Part shown: one piece after another, positions 22,972 to 34,361 of the stretch
Numbering within the stretch: position 1 is the stretch's first letter
How the letters are laid out: each line of letters opens with the position of its first letter
Source of the DNA: Balanoglossus misakiensis
Taxonomy: Eukaryota > Hemichordata
Direction: 5' to 3'
DNA: 64,000 bases
Assembly (NCBI GenBank): GCA_040954595.2
Contig: CM082577.2
Span: 11,594,001 to 11,658,000, forward strand
Notes under the pieces: model-generated
Told to the model about the DNA's origin: nothing
Seen by the model: only the letters and a program-made list of their open reading frames with translations
Databases searched by the model: none
Translations under genes and position numbers: made by a program

Positions 22972-23226
22972 GAGGAGCTGAGGAGCTGAGGAGCTGAGGA
23001 TGAGGAGCTGAGGAGCTGAGGAGCTGAGGAGGAGGAGCTGAGGAGGAGGAGCTGAGGAGCTGAGGAGGAGGAGCTGAGGAGGAGGAGCTGAGGAGCTGAG
23101 GAGGAGGAGGCGGAGGAGGAGGAGGCGGAGGATGAGGAGCTGAGGAGGAGGAGCTGAGAAGGAGGCGGAGGAGGAGGAGGAGGAGGAGGAGCTGAGGAGG
23201 AGGAGGAGCTGAGGAGGAGGAGGAGG
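22972..23226. repeat. Subterminal GGAGGAGCTGA minisatellite, left
   Basis: Purine-rich strand of GAGGAGCTGAGGAGGAGGAG-type units with no perfect period (11, 12 and 3 bp steps). The proline/serine/leucine frames through it are artefacts of the repeat. Confidence 0.92.
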
Positions 23227-23533
23227 CAGACATGGTCCCCTAAGTTGGTGGAAAATTGAGATATGGCTAAGTATATATGGAACGTGCTTTGATTGGTGGA
23301 CTTTCTGCAAAGCATGATGTTGGGAGGAGGCAGAGGAGGCAGTGGAGGTGATGTTGGGAGGAGGTGATGAGAGGCGAAGGAGGCCTATCACCCATCACCA
23401 AGTTCGATTGTGACCCGAGTAGCGACCCGAGTAGCTGCCGCTGACGTCATCCCATTCTAGTTCGCATGCGCATAAGCGTAACCCGGGAGATTTCAAACGA
23501 ACGATACTAGCGTAGCAACCCATGTAAACAAAT
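23227..23533 (+). promoter_or_regulatory. Transposase promoter region, left arm
   Basis: Holds a CRE-like CTGACGTCATC (23440-23450) and an NRF1-like TTCGCATGCGCATAAG just upstream of the transposase ATG at 23534. No TATA box. The same sequence occurs inverted at 36015-36320 in the right arm. Confidence 0.4.
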
Positions 23534-25184
23534 ATGGCGACTGAGTTCGAAGATTTCTTGTTTTTGCGTACTTTTTTGAGGATTTTGATGAATCTTTAGA
23601 TTCTGCGGCAGTTTGGCAACTCCGAATAAATACTGCCATCATTGCCTCTCTGAGCTGTTTATTTTTGCGCCGAAAATACGTCCCGAAGATACAAAATTTT
23701 GCCGAAGATATCGTACCTCAGTATTCTTTGCAGGATTTTTGCATCCATTTCCGTATTTGCAAAGATATCTTCACGTTTGTTCTGGGTCGCATCGCCCACA
23801 AACTGGCAATAGAACAATGCGGTGGCCGCCCTCAAGTGCCTCCAGAAAAACAATTATTGGTATGGATTTGGTACATGGTAAACCAGGAATCCATCAGAGA
23901 AGTTGGTCACATTTTCAATCTCTCCAAATCCACAGTCCATTCAACAGTAAAGCGTGTCACAAAAGCTATCATTGCTGTGATGAAAGATGTAAGTACATTG
24001 TAAAGTACATTTTCTAGATTATCTTCATGGATTATTTTTGAATACAAATATATTTTAACATTTCAATAATATACAGTTGGTAATGCATAATTTCAAGCTC
24101 TGTTTAATTATTGCTATCAAAGAACATATTAAAGGGGACAGTTAAAAATTATCCTTTAGCATTTTCTTTTAGTATTATGGTTCTCTGTGTCAACATTTTT
24201 TTTTCTACTGCACTCTGTATAGCAAGCTGAAATGTCCAATATTATGTTTGTCATAATTGCAGGTATGTGTAAAAATTAATGTTGAAAAATGACTTATCAA
24301 TATTTGTAGGTTATCAGGTGGCCAACACAAGAGCGACAGAGGGAGATTTCACAGAGTTTTCAGCTTGATTGTGGTTTACCAGGTATAGTGGGCATTATTG
24401 ATGGCACTCACATTAGACTGGCTGGTTGTATTGGTGGAGCTCAAGACTATATAAATAGGAAAGGTTATCCATCCATGCAACTTCAGGTAAGAAAATTCAT
24501 TTTTTTTTTATAGAGAAAAATTTATATCTTCCATCATGACATGTGTCATTCTTGAATTTAAAAATAAAACCTGTTGAAATGTTGGTTAGTCTCTGCCATT
24601 GAGAATTTTATCAAGTTACATAAATGTAGGAGATTCTTGACAAAAAGTGTCCTTTTTTTCAGGTCATTGTTGATGATAATCTATTAATCACCAATGCATA
24701 CACTGGATGGCCTGGTTGTACACACGATGCCCGTGTCCTTCGAAATTCTTCCCTGTACACAAGACTGGAGACTAATGAAGTAACTATGGGTCCTGGGAGA
24801 TACATCATTGGTGATTCTGCATACCCTTTGAGAGAATGGCTTATCACTCCCTTCAGAGACAATGGATTTTTAACCATTCAGCAGCGCAGGTTCAATCGCG
24901 TCTTTTCATCCTGCCGTCAAAATGTTGAACGATCAATTGGGCATTTAAAGGGTCGTGTTAGGAGGCTCAGAGAATTGCCTATGCATAGTCCTGAAGATGT
25001 GTGTGAGACTATAATTTCTGGCTGTATTCTTCACAATCTATGTATTATCCATCATGATGATGTGGAAAACTATATTGATTTAGATCCACAGCATATTGAT
25101 GATCCAAACCAATATCCAAATGTTCATGTGAATGCACCTGGGGGTATTGCCAGAAGACAGCAACTCATGAATCATTTACATTAA
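23534..25184 (+). pseudogene. PIF/Harbinger transposase, left arm, frameshifted
   Basis: Same three exons as the right-arm gene: 23534-23988, 24310-24486 and 24663-25184. In the first exon a T run after GCGTAC is six long here but seven in the right arm, so the frame is lost after about 14 codons and meets TAG near 23600. The rest keeps the coding sequence: GIIDGTHIRL (first catalytic Asp), IIGDSAYP (second Asp) and NVERSIGHLKGR (Glu). It is inactive as read unless translation starts internally; a base-calling error in the run is possible. Confidence 0.8.
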
Positions 25185-26151
25185 GAGTGTCAACATCATT
25201 AGGTATCTTAATGGATTGCCTTTCACACATGAAAATGAAACCTTTTTTCTTGATTTAGTTATAAAAATAAGTTATGCACTGGGATAAATGTTTTTTTATC
25301 ATCTTGTTATGCATATTGTGTATTTGAAGTGTTAAGTGTGACTCTGGACATGAAATATTTATTGATTAAAATATATATGGTTAAGTCGACATTGAAGGAT
25401 TCAAAGCCTGACTTTCTATTGCTGGTAACATTTTAAATGTACAATCTTACCTGGATAAAAAAAAAAAAAAAAACACACTTTATGTTTGTATATGATATAA
25501 CAATTTATTGTAAAGGTTCAAATGTTTTTTAAAGATAAAGAATTCACTTTTATCCATCAATAATAATAATAGAATAAATATTATAGACAATAAATACATT
25601 CATAAGTTATGCAATAATTACTTAATAAATAAAGAGTATCAATATATTAACTATAAACATTGAAAATGACTTTGCATTTTTACATTTGTTTTTCATAAGT
25701 TATGATGTAATAATTTCTAGTAATAAATAAAAAGTATCACATATTATTAACTATAAACATTGGTAATGACTTTTGAATTTTTACATTTGTTTTTAAAGTT
25801 CAACGTCTTCATACATATAATACATACATACCATACATACATAAATGCCAACAGCAATGCTAATAAATTATTTGAGATTTTCAAAATATTTTTTAAGGTT
25901 ATCATGTGTACATGGAATAATTCTGATTAAAAATTGAGTTTGTCAAATAAAAAAAAAAATAAAAAAATCATCACGAACATGTAGTATGAACATATAACAC
26001 TCCAATAAAATTTTAACAATTGTCCAGAAATTCAGATACTTCTACAACTATAACAGTATCAATGAAAACGTTTAGTAACAATAAACTTTATGAAATATTT
26101 CATTTAGATAAAACATTTTTGAATTTTGTCAAATTTATTATACGGTAATCT
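25185..26151. other. Spacer between the convergent transposon genes, left arm
   Basis: AT-rich, with homopolymer runs and a pair of imperfect direct repeats around TATTAACTATAAACATTG (about 25647 and 25746). It should contain both 3' ends. Mirrored at 33396-34361. Confidence 0.6.
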
Positions 26152-26866
26152 TTATTTCTTATTGACAGACTGCTCGTATAAATCCAACATTCTATCCATT
26201 CTTCTCATTTTCTCTGTATGTTGTTTTTCCATCATCCCAAACAAATCATCAGTGTCAGATGTGCTTGGTGTTATCTCTGTAGGTTCTGTAGTCGTCATTT
26301 CTGTTGTTGTTTCTGTCACTGTGTCTGTGTTATTTTTACTTTTGTCGGTCGTCAAATCAAGCGAATCCATCGTACATGTGGGCTGTGTCGATTCCTTCAT
26401 CCCATATAAATTATCAAACTCATTGAAATGTCGACACGTTTTCCTTTCTGCTCCAGTTTTCTTTCGGTTATCAATCACTTCCATATAATTTTTTTTTTTA
26501 AATTTTTCCATTTATCCCTTGCCTGTGTGACAGACACAGAAACCCCCGCCTCTCCCATTTTAGACACAATGGACTGCCACAACTTCTCATGTCTAACACT
26601 AGTTTTAAATAAATCTTCCATGTCAGACCTCAACACTACAAGTAAATTTTCTTCTCTATCATTCCAAATGTGAATTCTAGCTACGTTTTCTGTGCTGTGT
26701 GATGTTGTTCCTGCTTTACTTCGTTCATGTGGTTGCTGAGTGTTTGTGTTCTTTTCACCTTGTCCTTGACTGCTTTGGTTCTGGTCGAGGTCTTGTACCT
26801 TTTCCTTTTGTTTTCCGTTGTGTGCTGCAATAGCTTGTGAAATGATAGCTTGTTTGATGTTAAAGT
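26152..26866 (-). pseudogene. Harbinger Myb/SANT-like partner gene, left arm, frameshifted
   Basis: The exon starts at acceptor TTTAACAG (26866). The first part encodes a polar linker and then a trihelix Myb/SANT-like domain: HIWNDREENLLVVLRSDM, HEKLWQSIVSKMGEAG and RDKWKNLKKK, with tryptophans spaced as in transposon-encoded Myb proteins. A T run of 11 at about 26490 (A run on the coding strand) puts the next part, MEVIDNRKKTGAERKTCRHF, in another frame. The C-terminal acidic tail ends LDLYEQSVNKK. These proteins normally help the transposase enter the nucleus and bind the ends. An upstream exon is likely but not found. Confidence 0.72.
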
Positions 26867-27114
26867 CTGTTAAATATAAGAATGGGTATAGTCAAGACAA
26901 GTTTATTTCTATTTGCTCACCAAAACATGATTCTATCAGATTAATTACTGTTGAACTTGAATCCTTAGTACATAAAACCAAAAATGAAATTATTTAATTA
27001 TAGTTCAGCTTTGTAGAGATATTTAGACATTTTACCACTTTTAGATGACCAACACAGAAAATATTTGTTTATAAACATAAGTGACGTGAGCGGACAATGC
27101 CTTAGACACACAGT

Positions 27115-27152
27115 CCCTAACCCTAACCCTAACCCCTAACCCTAACCCTAAG
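27115..27152. repeat. Telomere-like CCCTAA repeat, left arm
   Basis: Six or so CCCTAA units with one CCCCTAA variant, then a run of ten or more G at about 27180. Mirrored at 32395-32432. Confidence 0.9.
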
Positions 27153-27600
27153 CCTAAAAGTGCATATAAATTGACGTAGGGGGGGGGGGTAAATTAGTCT
27201 TGTAAAATACTGTCTCTCTGAATGTATACCTAGAACAACAGGGAAGTATTTGGTATCAAAAGAAAGCTTAATAAACAAGCTTTCCATTAATTACAAAATT
27301 AAAGTGATATGACAAATCATGACATCATAGTGACGTCATAAGTCAAAATACCCTTACGAAAATGGTGTTCTGTTCACCTATAATTTGTATAAATGTGAGG
27401 TTTTGCAAAACACGTCTCTGAGCAATTGTACTGATGAAAACTGTGATGTGTTTGGTATCAACAGAAAGCTGATTGAGTAAAGTATCTAATTATTGCAAAA
27501 TATTGATATAATAATCAATTACGTCATCATTACGTCATACTTCCAAGTACCCTTACCAATTAGTGACTATGATGACAAGTTATTACCCTAGGAGATAGGT
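27153..27600. other. Spacer with two imperfect repeats, left arm
   Basis: Two related stretches of ~180 bp, each with TTTGGTATCAA-AGAAAGCT and TGACGTCAT/TACGTCAT motifs followed by CCCTTACGAAAATG or CCCTTACCAATTAG. No coding sequence. Confidence 0.6.
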
Positions 27601-27629
27601 GCCTTTAAAAAAAAAAAAAAATTGGTAAG

Positions 27630-28290
27630 GAAGGTTTGTGAAGTCCATTCTATGTAAAAAATGGTGCTGATTCCAAAAAAGGCAGTCTTATTGACCCCAC
27701 CCAAGACAAAATTGCCATTTTGGCACTTTTTAACCCAAAAAAGGTCATTTTTAGAAAACACTAAAAACACACTGTTTTCGTCACATTCGAAGATCTGATG
27801 ACATATGATATGCCTATTCTATGTAAAATTTGGTTGATATTACGAAAAAGGCAGTCTAACTGACCCCACCCAAGACAAAATTGCCGTTTTGGCACTTTTT
27901 AACCCAAAAAACGTCATTTTTAGACAAAACTGAAAACACACTCTTCTCTTCATATTGATTGATTTGATGATATATGGAAAGTCAATTCTATGTGTAAAAT
28001 GGTGACTATAAAACATAAAGCAGTCTTTTTGACCCCAATCAATACAAAAATGCCATTTTTGGCCATATTTTTGAGGTCAAATAAGGTCATTTTTACAAAA
28101 AAAAAAAAAAAAAAAAACTAAAAACAAACTGTTTTCTTCATATTCAGAGATCTGATTATGTATGAAAAGTCCATTCTGTGTATAAAAAATCTGATTGACC
28201 CCATTCTAGTCAAAATTGCGTTTTTGGTAATTTATTGCCTAAAAAGACCTATTTAAGACAAATTTATCATTTTAAACATTTTCTAGAGAA
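27630..28290. repeat. ~168 bp degenerate tandem repeats, left arm
   Basis: GACCCCA-type anchors fall at 27693, 27862, 28031 and 28197, spaced 166-169 bp. Each unit has GGCAGTC, GACCCCACCCAAGACAAAATTG, a TTTTGGCA-TTTTT stretch and GAAGATCTGATGA. Further, more decayed units run from about 28995 through the loop. Mirrored at about 31260-31920. Confidence 0.8.
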
Positions 28291-28994
28291 AAAAATGTTT
28301 GCATTTGGAGATAGCCCAAATTGAACTCATAATGATGATGACACAGCGACGACAGTAAAAGAAGTTATACGAATTGAACCAAAGTCGCATCGATGAATCT
28401 AAACACGTCGCCCAGGACCAAGCATTAAACATGATACAGGCGACAAAAAGACAGGCACTGCACATGGCAAAGTCCCAAATATTCACTTAGAGCATCTCCA
28501 AATTGAAACGTCAAGGAATTTAAGAGTTTTTATTATAATTATTAGGTTTAAACCCACATTTTCCCGTTGTGTGCTAGTTCAGGGGCCAGTTTTAGCTCTA
28601 TTGAGTATTTAGCATCGTGGGATTGCACCCCTGTCCAATCAAAATGACGGAGGTATCATGATATAATATAATTTCTGATTTTGTATTCAGAACGAAGAGG
28701 ATAAATGTTAACAATCTATCCGGAGCTGGTATAGATGTACATAAAAAATTTATACCATGTATAACCGACTTATAGTATACAGTGTGAATACATGGATCGT
28801 CTCGTTTTATTGTTGAGTTCCATTTTGGGCTAAATGTGCCAAATTGTGGCAACTCTGCCTTTCAATATCATCAATTCAACTGATATCATATGGTATGACA
28901 TTTTAAATATGCAAATATAACATCAAAACTCAAAAGGCAAAAAACACCAATTATTTTGTTTTCTGAAAAAGACAATTGTTGACTAGAAGATGGC
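28291..28994. other. Unique segment inside the repeat field, left arm
   Basis: About 700 bp unlike the flanking repeats, including GGGCCAGTTTTAGCTC and GTGGGATTGCACCCC. Short frames of 67 and 84 codons on the minus strand have no recognisable domain. Mirrored at 30550-31255. Confidence 0.5.
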
Positions 28995-29602
28995 TTAGTG
29001 GCAATTTTGTATTGAGTGGGGTCTTAATAAGACTGTTGCGTTGGTATCAGCATATTTTTTGCAAAAAATGGACTTTCCATTCATAATCAAACATTTAAAT
29101 ACGAAGAAAACAGCTTGTTTTTCATTTTTTCTTGAAATGACCTTTTTGACCAAAAATGGCCAAAATGACAATTTTGTAGGGCTGAAAAGATTTTTTTTTT
29201 TTTTTTTTTGGAATCGGCTCCCATTCAACAAAAATGGACCTTCTCCGTACATCATAAGATCTGAAAAATAAAGAAAGAAGTTTTCAAACAGTTACCTTTT
29301 TTGAGCAAAGTGGCCAAAATGGCATTTTTTCCCTCTGCGGAGTCAGTAAGAGTGCTTTTTTGGAAAAATCGCTAATTTTAAGATAGAATGGACTTTTATT
29401 TATTATTAGATCACCAAAGGGAAACAAATAGCTTGTTTTTAGTATTTTCTAAGTATTTTCATCTTCATTGAGATCAATAAGATTGCTTTTTCTAGAGTCA
29501 ACAGCAATTTTACAATAAATTGACTTTTCATACATGATCAAATTTCCAAATACAAAGAAAAAACGTTTGCTTATTTCTTAAAATGGCCTTTTTGGGCAAA
29601 AA

Positions 29603-29941
29603 GTGGTAAAAATGGCACATTTGCCTTGAGTGGGGTTAATAAGGCTGCTATTTCTGGAATCAGAACTATTTTACATAGCATAAACTTTTCATATATCACA
29701 TGATCTCTGAATATGAAGAAAACAGTTTGTTTTTAGTTTTTTTTTTGTAAAAATGACCTTTTTTGACCTCAAAAATATGGCCAAAAATGGCATTTTTAGA
29801 AAACACTCAAAACTTATATATTTTCTTCACTTTCGGAGATCTGATAATGTATTGTATACCCACCTTGTGTAAAATTTGGTAGGTATTCAAAAAAGTAGGT
29901 TTATTGGCGCCACTCAAGATTAAAGTGCGTTTTTTGGCAAG
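29603..29941. other. Loop (spacer) of the palindrome
   Basis: 339 bp that is not self-complementary. Arm identity stops at GGGCAAAAA on the left (29602) and TTTTTGCCC on the right (29942). It is made of the same decayed repeat family, so the inversion breakpoints lie within that repeat. Confidence 0.75.
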
Positions 29942-32394
29942 TTTTTGCCCAAAAAGGCCATTTTAAGAAATAAGCAAACGTTTTTTCTTTGTATTTGGAA
30001 ATTTGATCATGTATGAAAAGTCAATTTATTGTAAAATTGCTGTTGACTCTAGAAAAAGCAATCTTATTGATCTCAATGAAGATGAAAATACTTAGAAAAT
30101 ACTAAAAACAAGCTATTTGTTTCCCTTTGGTGATCTAATAATAAATAAAAGTCCATTCTATCTTAAAATTAGCGATTTTTCCAAAAAAGCACTCTTACTG
30201 ACTCCACAGAGGGAAAAAATGCCATTTTGGCCACTTTGCTCAAAAAAGGTAACTGTTTGAAAACTTCTTTCTTTATTTTTCAGATCTTATGATGTACGGA
30301 GAAGGTCCATTTTTGTTGAATGGGAGCCGATTCCAAAAAAAAAAAAAAAAAATCTTTTCAGCCCTACAAAATTGTCATTTTGGCCATTTTTGGTCAAAAA
30401 GGTCATTTCAAGAAAAAATGAAAAACAAGCTGTTTTCTTCGTATTTAAATGTTTGATTATGAATGGAAAGTCCATTTTTTGCAAAAAATATGCTGATACC
30501 AACGCAACAGTCTTATTAAGACCCCACTCAATACAAAATTGCCACTAAGCCATCTTCTAGTCAACAATTGTCTTTTTCAGAAAACAAAATAATTGGTGTT
30601 TTTTGCCTTTTGAGTTTTGATGTTATATTTGCATATTTAAAATGTCATACCATATGATATCAGTTGAATTGATGATATTGAAAGGCAGAGTTGCCACAAT
30701 TTGGCACATTTAGCCCAAAATGGAACTCAACAATAAAACGAGACGATCCATGTATTCACACTGTATACTATAAGTCGGTTATACATGGTATAAATTTTTT
30801 ATGTACATCTATACCAGCTCCGGATAGATTGTTAACATTTATCCTCTTCGTTCTGAATACAAAATCAGAAATTATATTATATCATGATACCTCCGTCATT
30901 TTGATTGGACAGGGGTGCAATCCCACGATGCTAAATACTCAATAGAGCTAAAACTGGCCCCTGAACTAGCACACAACGGGAAAATGTGGGTTTAAACCTA
31001 ATAATTATAATAAAAACTATTAAATTCCTTGACGTTTCAATTTGGAGATGCTCTAAGTGAATATTTGGGACTTTGCCATGTGCAGTGCCTGTCTTTTTGT
31101 CGCCTGTATCATGTTTAATGCTTGGTCCTGGGCGACGTGTTTAGATTCATCGATGCGACTTTGGTTCAATTCGTATAACTTCTTTTACTGTCGTCGCTGT
31201 GTCATCATCATTATGAGTTCAATTTGGGCTATCTCCAAATGCAAACATTTTTTTCTCTAGAAAATGTTTAAAATGATAAATTTGTCTTAAATAGGTCTTT
31301 TTAGGCAATAAATTACCAAAAACGCAATTTTGACTAGAATGGGGTCAATCAGATTTTTTATACACAGAATGGACTTTTCATACATAATCAGATCTCTGAA
31401 TATGAAGAAAACAGTTTGTTTTTAGTTTTTTTTTTTTTTTTTTTTTGTAAAAATGACCTTATTTGACCTCAAAAATATGGCCAAAAATGGCATTTTTGTA
31501 TTGATTGGGGTCAAAAAGACTGCTTTATGTTTTATAGTCACCATTTTACACATAGAATTGACTTTCCATATATCATCAAATCAATCAATATGAAGAGAAG
31601 AGTGTGTTTTCAGTTTTGTCTAAAAATGACGTTTTTTGGGTTAAAAAGTGCCAAAACGGCAATTTTGTCTTGGGTGGGGTCAGTTAGACTGCCTTTTTCG
31701 TAATATCAACCAAATTTTACATAGAATAGGCATATCATATGTCATCAGATCTTCGAATGTGACGAAAACAGTGTGTTTTTAGTGTTTTCTAAAAATGACC
31801 TTTTTTGGGTTAAAAAGTGCCAAAATGGCAATTTTGTCTTGGGTGGGGTCAATAAGACTGCCTTTTTTGGAATCAGCACCATTTTTTACATAGAATGGAC
31901 TTCACAAACCTTCCTTACCAATTTTTTTTTTTTTTTTAAAGGCACCTATCTCCTAGGGTAATAACTTGTCATCATAGTCACTAATTGGTAAGGGTACTTG
32001 GAAGTATGACGTAATGATGACGTAATTGATTATTATATCAATATTTTGCAATAATTAGATACTTTACTCAATCAGCTTTCTGTTGATACCAAACACATCA
32101 CAGTTTTCATCAGTACAATTGCTCAGAGACGTGTTTTGCAAAACCTCACATTTATACAAATTATAGGTGAACAGAACACCATTTTCGTAAGGGTATTTTG
32201 ACTTATGACGTCACTATGATGTCATGATTTGTCATATCACTTTAATTTTGTAATTAATGGAAAGCTTGTTTATTAAGCTTTCTTTTGATACCAAATACTT
32301 CCCTGTTGTTCTAGGTATACATTCAGAGAGACAGTATTTTACAAGACTAATTTACCCCCCCCCCCCCCTACGTCAATTTATATGCACTTTTAGG

Positions 32395-32432
32395 CTTAGG
32401 GTTAGGGTTAGGGGTTAGGGTTAGGGTTAGGG
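32395..32432. repeat. Telomere-like TTAGGG repeat, right arm
   Basis: Inverted copy of 27115-27152, next to a C run at about 32347-32358. Confidence 0.9.
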
Positions 32433-32680
32433 ACTGTGTGTCTAAGGCATTGTCCGCTCACGTCACTTATGTTTATAAACAAATATTTTCTGTGTTGGTC
32501 ATCTAAAAGTGGTAAAATGTCTAAATATCTCTACAAAGCTGAACTATAATTAAATAATTTCATTTTTGGTTTTATGTACTAAGGATTCAAGTTCAACAGT
32601 AATTAATCTGATAGAATCATGTTTTGGTGAGCAAATAGAAATAAACTTGTCTTGACTATACCCATTCTTATATTTAACAG

Positions 32681-33395
32681 ACTTTAACATCAAACAAGCT
32701 ATCATTTCACAAGCTATTGCAGCACACAACGGAAAACAAAAGGAAAAGGTACAAGACCTCGACCAGAACCAAAGCAGTCAAGGACAAGGTGAAAAGAACA
32801 CAAACACTCAGCAACCACATGAACGAAGTAAAGCAGGAACAACATCACACAGCACAGAAAACGTAGCTAGAATTCACATTTGGAATGATAGAGAAGAAAA
32901 TTTACTTGTAGTGTTGAGGTCTGACATGGAAGATTTATTTAAAACTAGTGTTAGACATGAGAAGTTGTGGCAGTCCATTGTGTCTAAAATGGGAGAGGCG
33001 GGGGTTTCTGTGTCTGTCACACAGGCAAGGGATAAATGGAAAAATTTAAAAAAAAAAATTATATGGAAGTGATTGATAACCGAAAGAAAACTGGAGCAGA
33101 AAGGAAAACGTGTCGACATTTCAATGAGTTTGATAATTTATATGGGATGAAGGAATCGACACAGCCCACATGTACGATGGATTCGCTTGATTTGACGACC
33201 GACAAAAGTAAAAATAACACAGACACAGTGACAGAAACAACAACAGAAATGACGACTACAGAACCTACAGAGATAACACCAAGCACATCTGACACTGATG
33301 ATTTGTTTGGGATGATGGAAAAACAACATACAGAGAAAATGAGAAGAATGGATAGAATGTTGGATTTATACGAGCAGTCTGTCAATAAGAAATAA
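32681..33395 (+). pseudogene. Harbinger Myb/SANT-like partner gene, right arm, frameshifted
   Basis: Same gene as 26152-26866, inverted. The exon begins after TTTAACAG at 32681. An A run of 11 at about 33049-33058 carries the identical frameshift, so the domain up to KWKNLKKK and the part from MEVIDNRKK are in different frames. The break was therefore present before the arms became two, or was spread by conversion. Confidence 0.72.
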
Positions 33396-34361
33396 AGATT
33401 ACCGTATAATAAATTTGACAAAATTCAAAAATGTTTTATCTAAATGAAATATTTCATAAAGTTTATTGTTACTAAACGTTTTCATTGATACTGTTATAGT
33501 TGTAGAAGTATCTGAATTTCTGGACAATTGTTAAAATTTTATTGGAGTGTTATATGTTCATACTACATGTTCGTGATGATTTTTTTATTTTTTTTTTTAT
33601 TTGACAAACTCAATTTTTAATCAGAATTATTCCATGTACACATGATAACCTTAAAAAATATTTTGAAAATCTCAAATAATTTATTAGCATTGCTGTTGGC
33701 ATTTATGTATGTATGGTATGTATGTATTATATGTATGAAGACGTTGAACTTTAAAAACAAATGTAAAAATTCAAAAGTCATTACCAATGTTTATAGTTAA
33801 TAATATGTGATACTTTTTATTTATTACTAGAAATTATTACATCATAACTTATGAAAAACAAATGTAAAAATGCAAAGTCATTTTCAATGTTTATAGTTAA
33901 TATATTGATACTCTTTATTTATTAAGTAATTATTGCATAACTTATGAATGTATTTATTGTCTATAATATTTATTCTATTATTATTATTGATGGATAAAAG
34001 TGAATTCTTTATCTTTAAAAAACATTTGAACCTTTACAATAAATTGTTATATCAAATACAAACATAAAGTGTGTTTTTTTTTTTTTTTTATCCAGGTAAG
34101 ATTGTACATTTAAAATGTTACCAGCAATAGAAAGTCAGGCTTTGAATCCTTCAATGTCGACTTAACCATATATATTTTAATCAATAAATATTTCATGTCC
34201 AGAGTCACACTTAACACTTCAAATACACAATATGCATAACAAGATGATAAAAAAACATTTATCCCAGTGCATAACTTATTTTTATAACTAAATCAAGAAA
34301 AAAGGTTTCATTTTCATGTGTGAAAGGCAATCCATTAAGATACCTAATGATGTTGACACTC

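Noticed and set aside
22855-23391. Proline/serine/leucine-rich frames at both ends of the palindrome
   Set aside because: Produced by the GGAGGAGCTGA repeat in three frames; no start context or domain.
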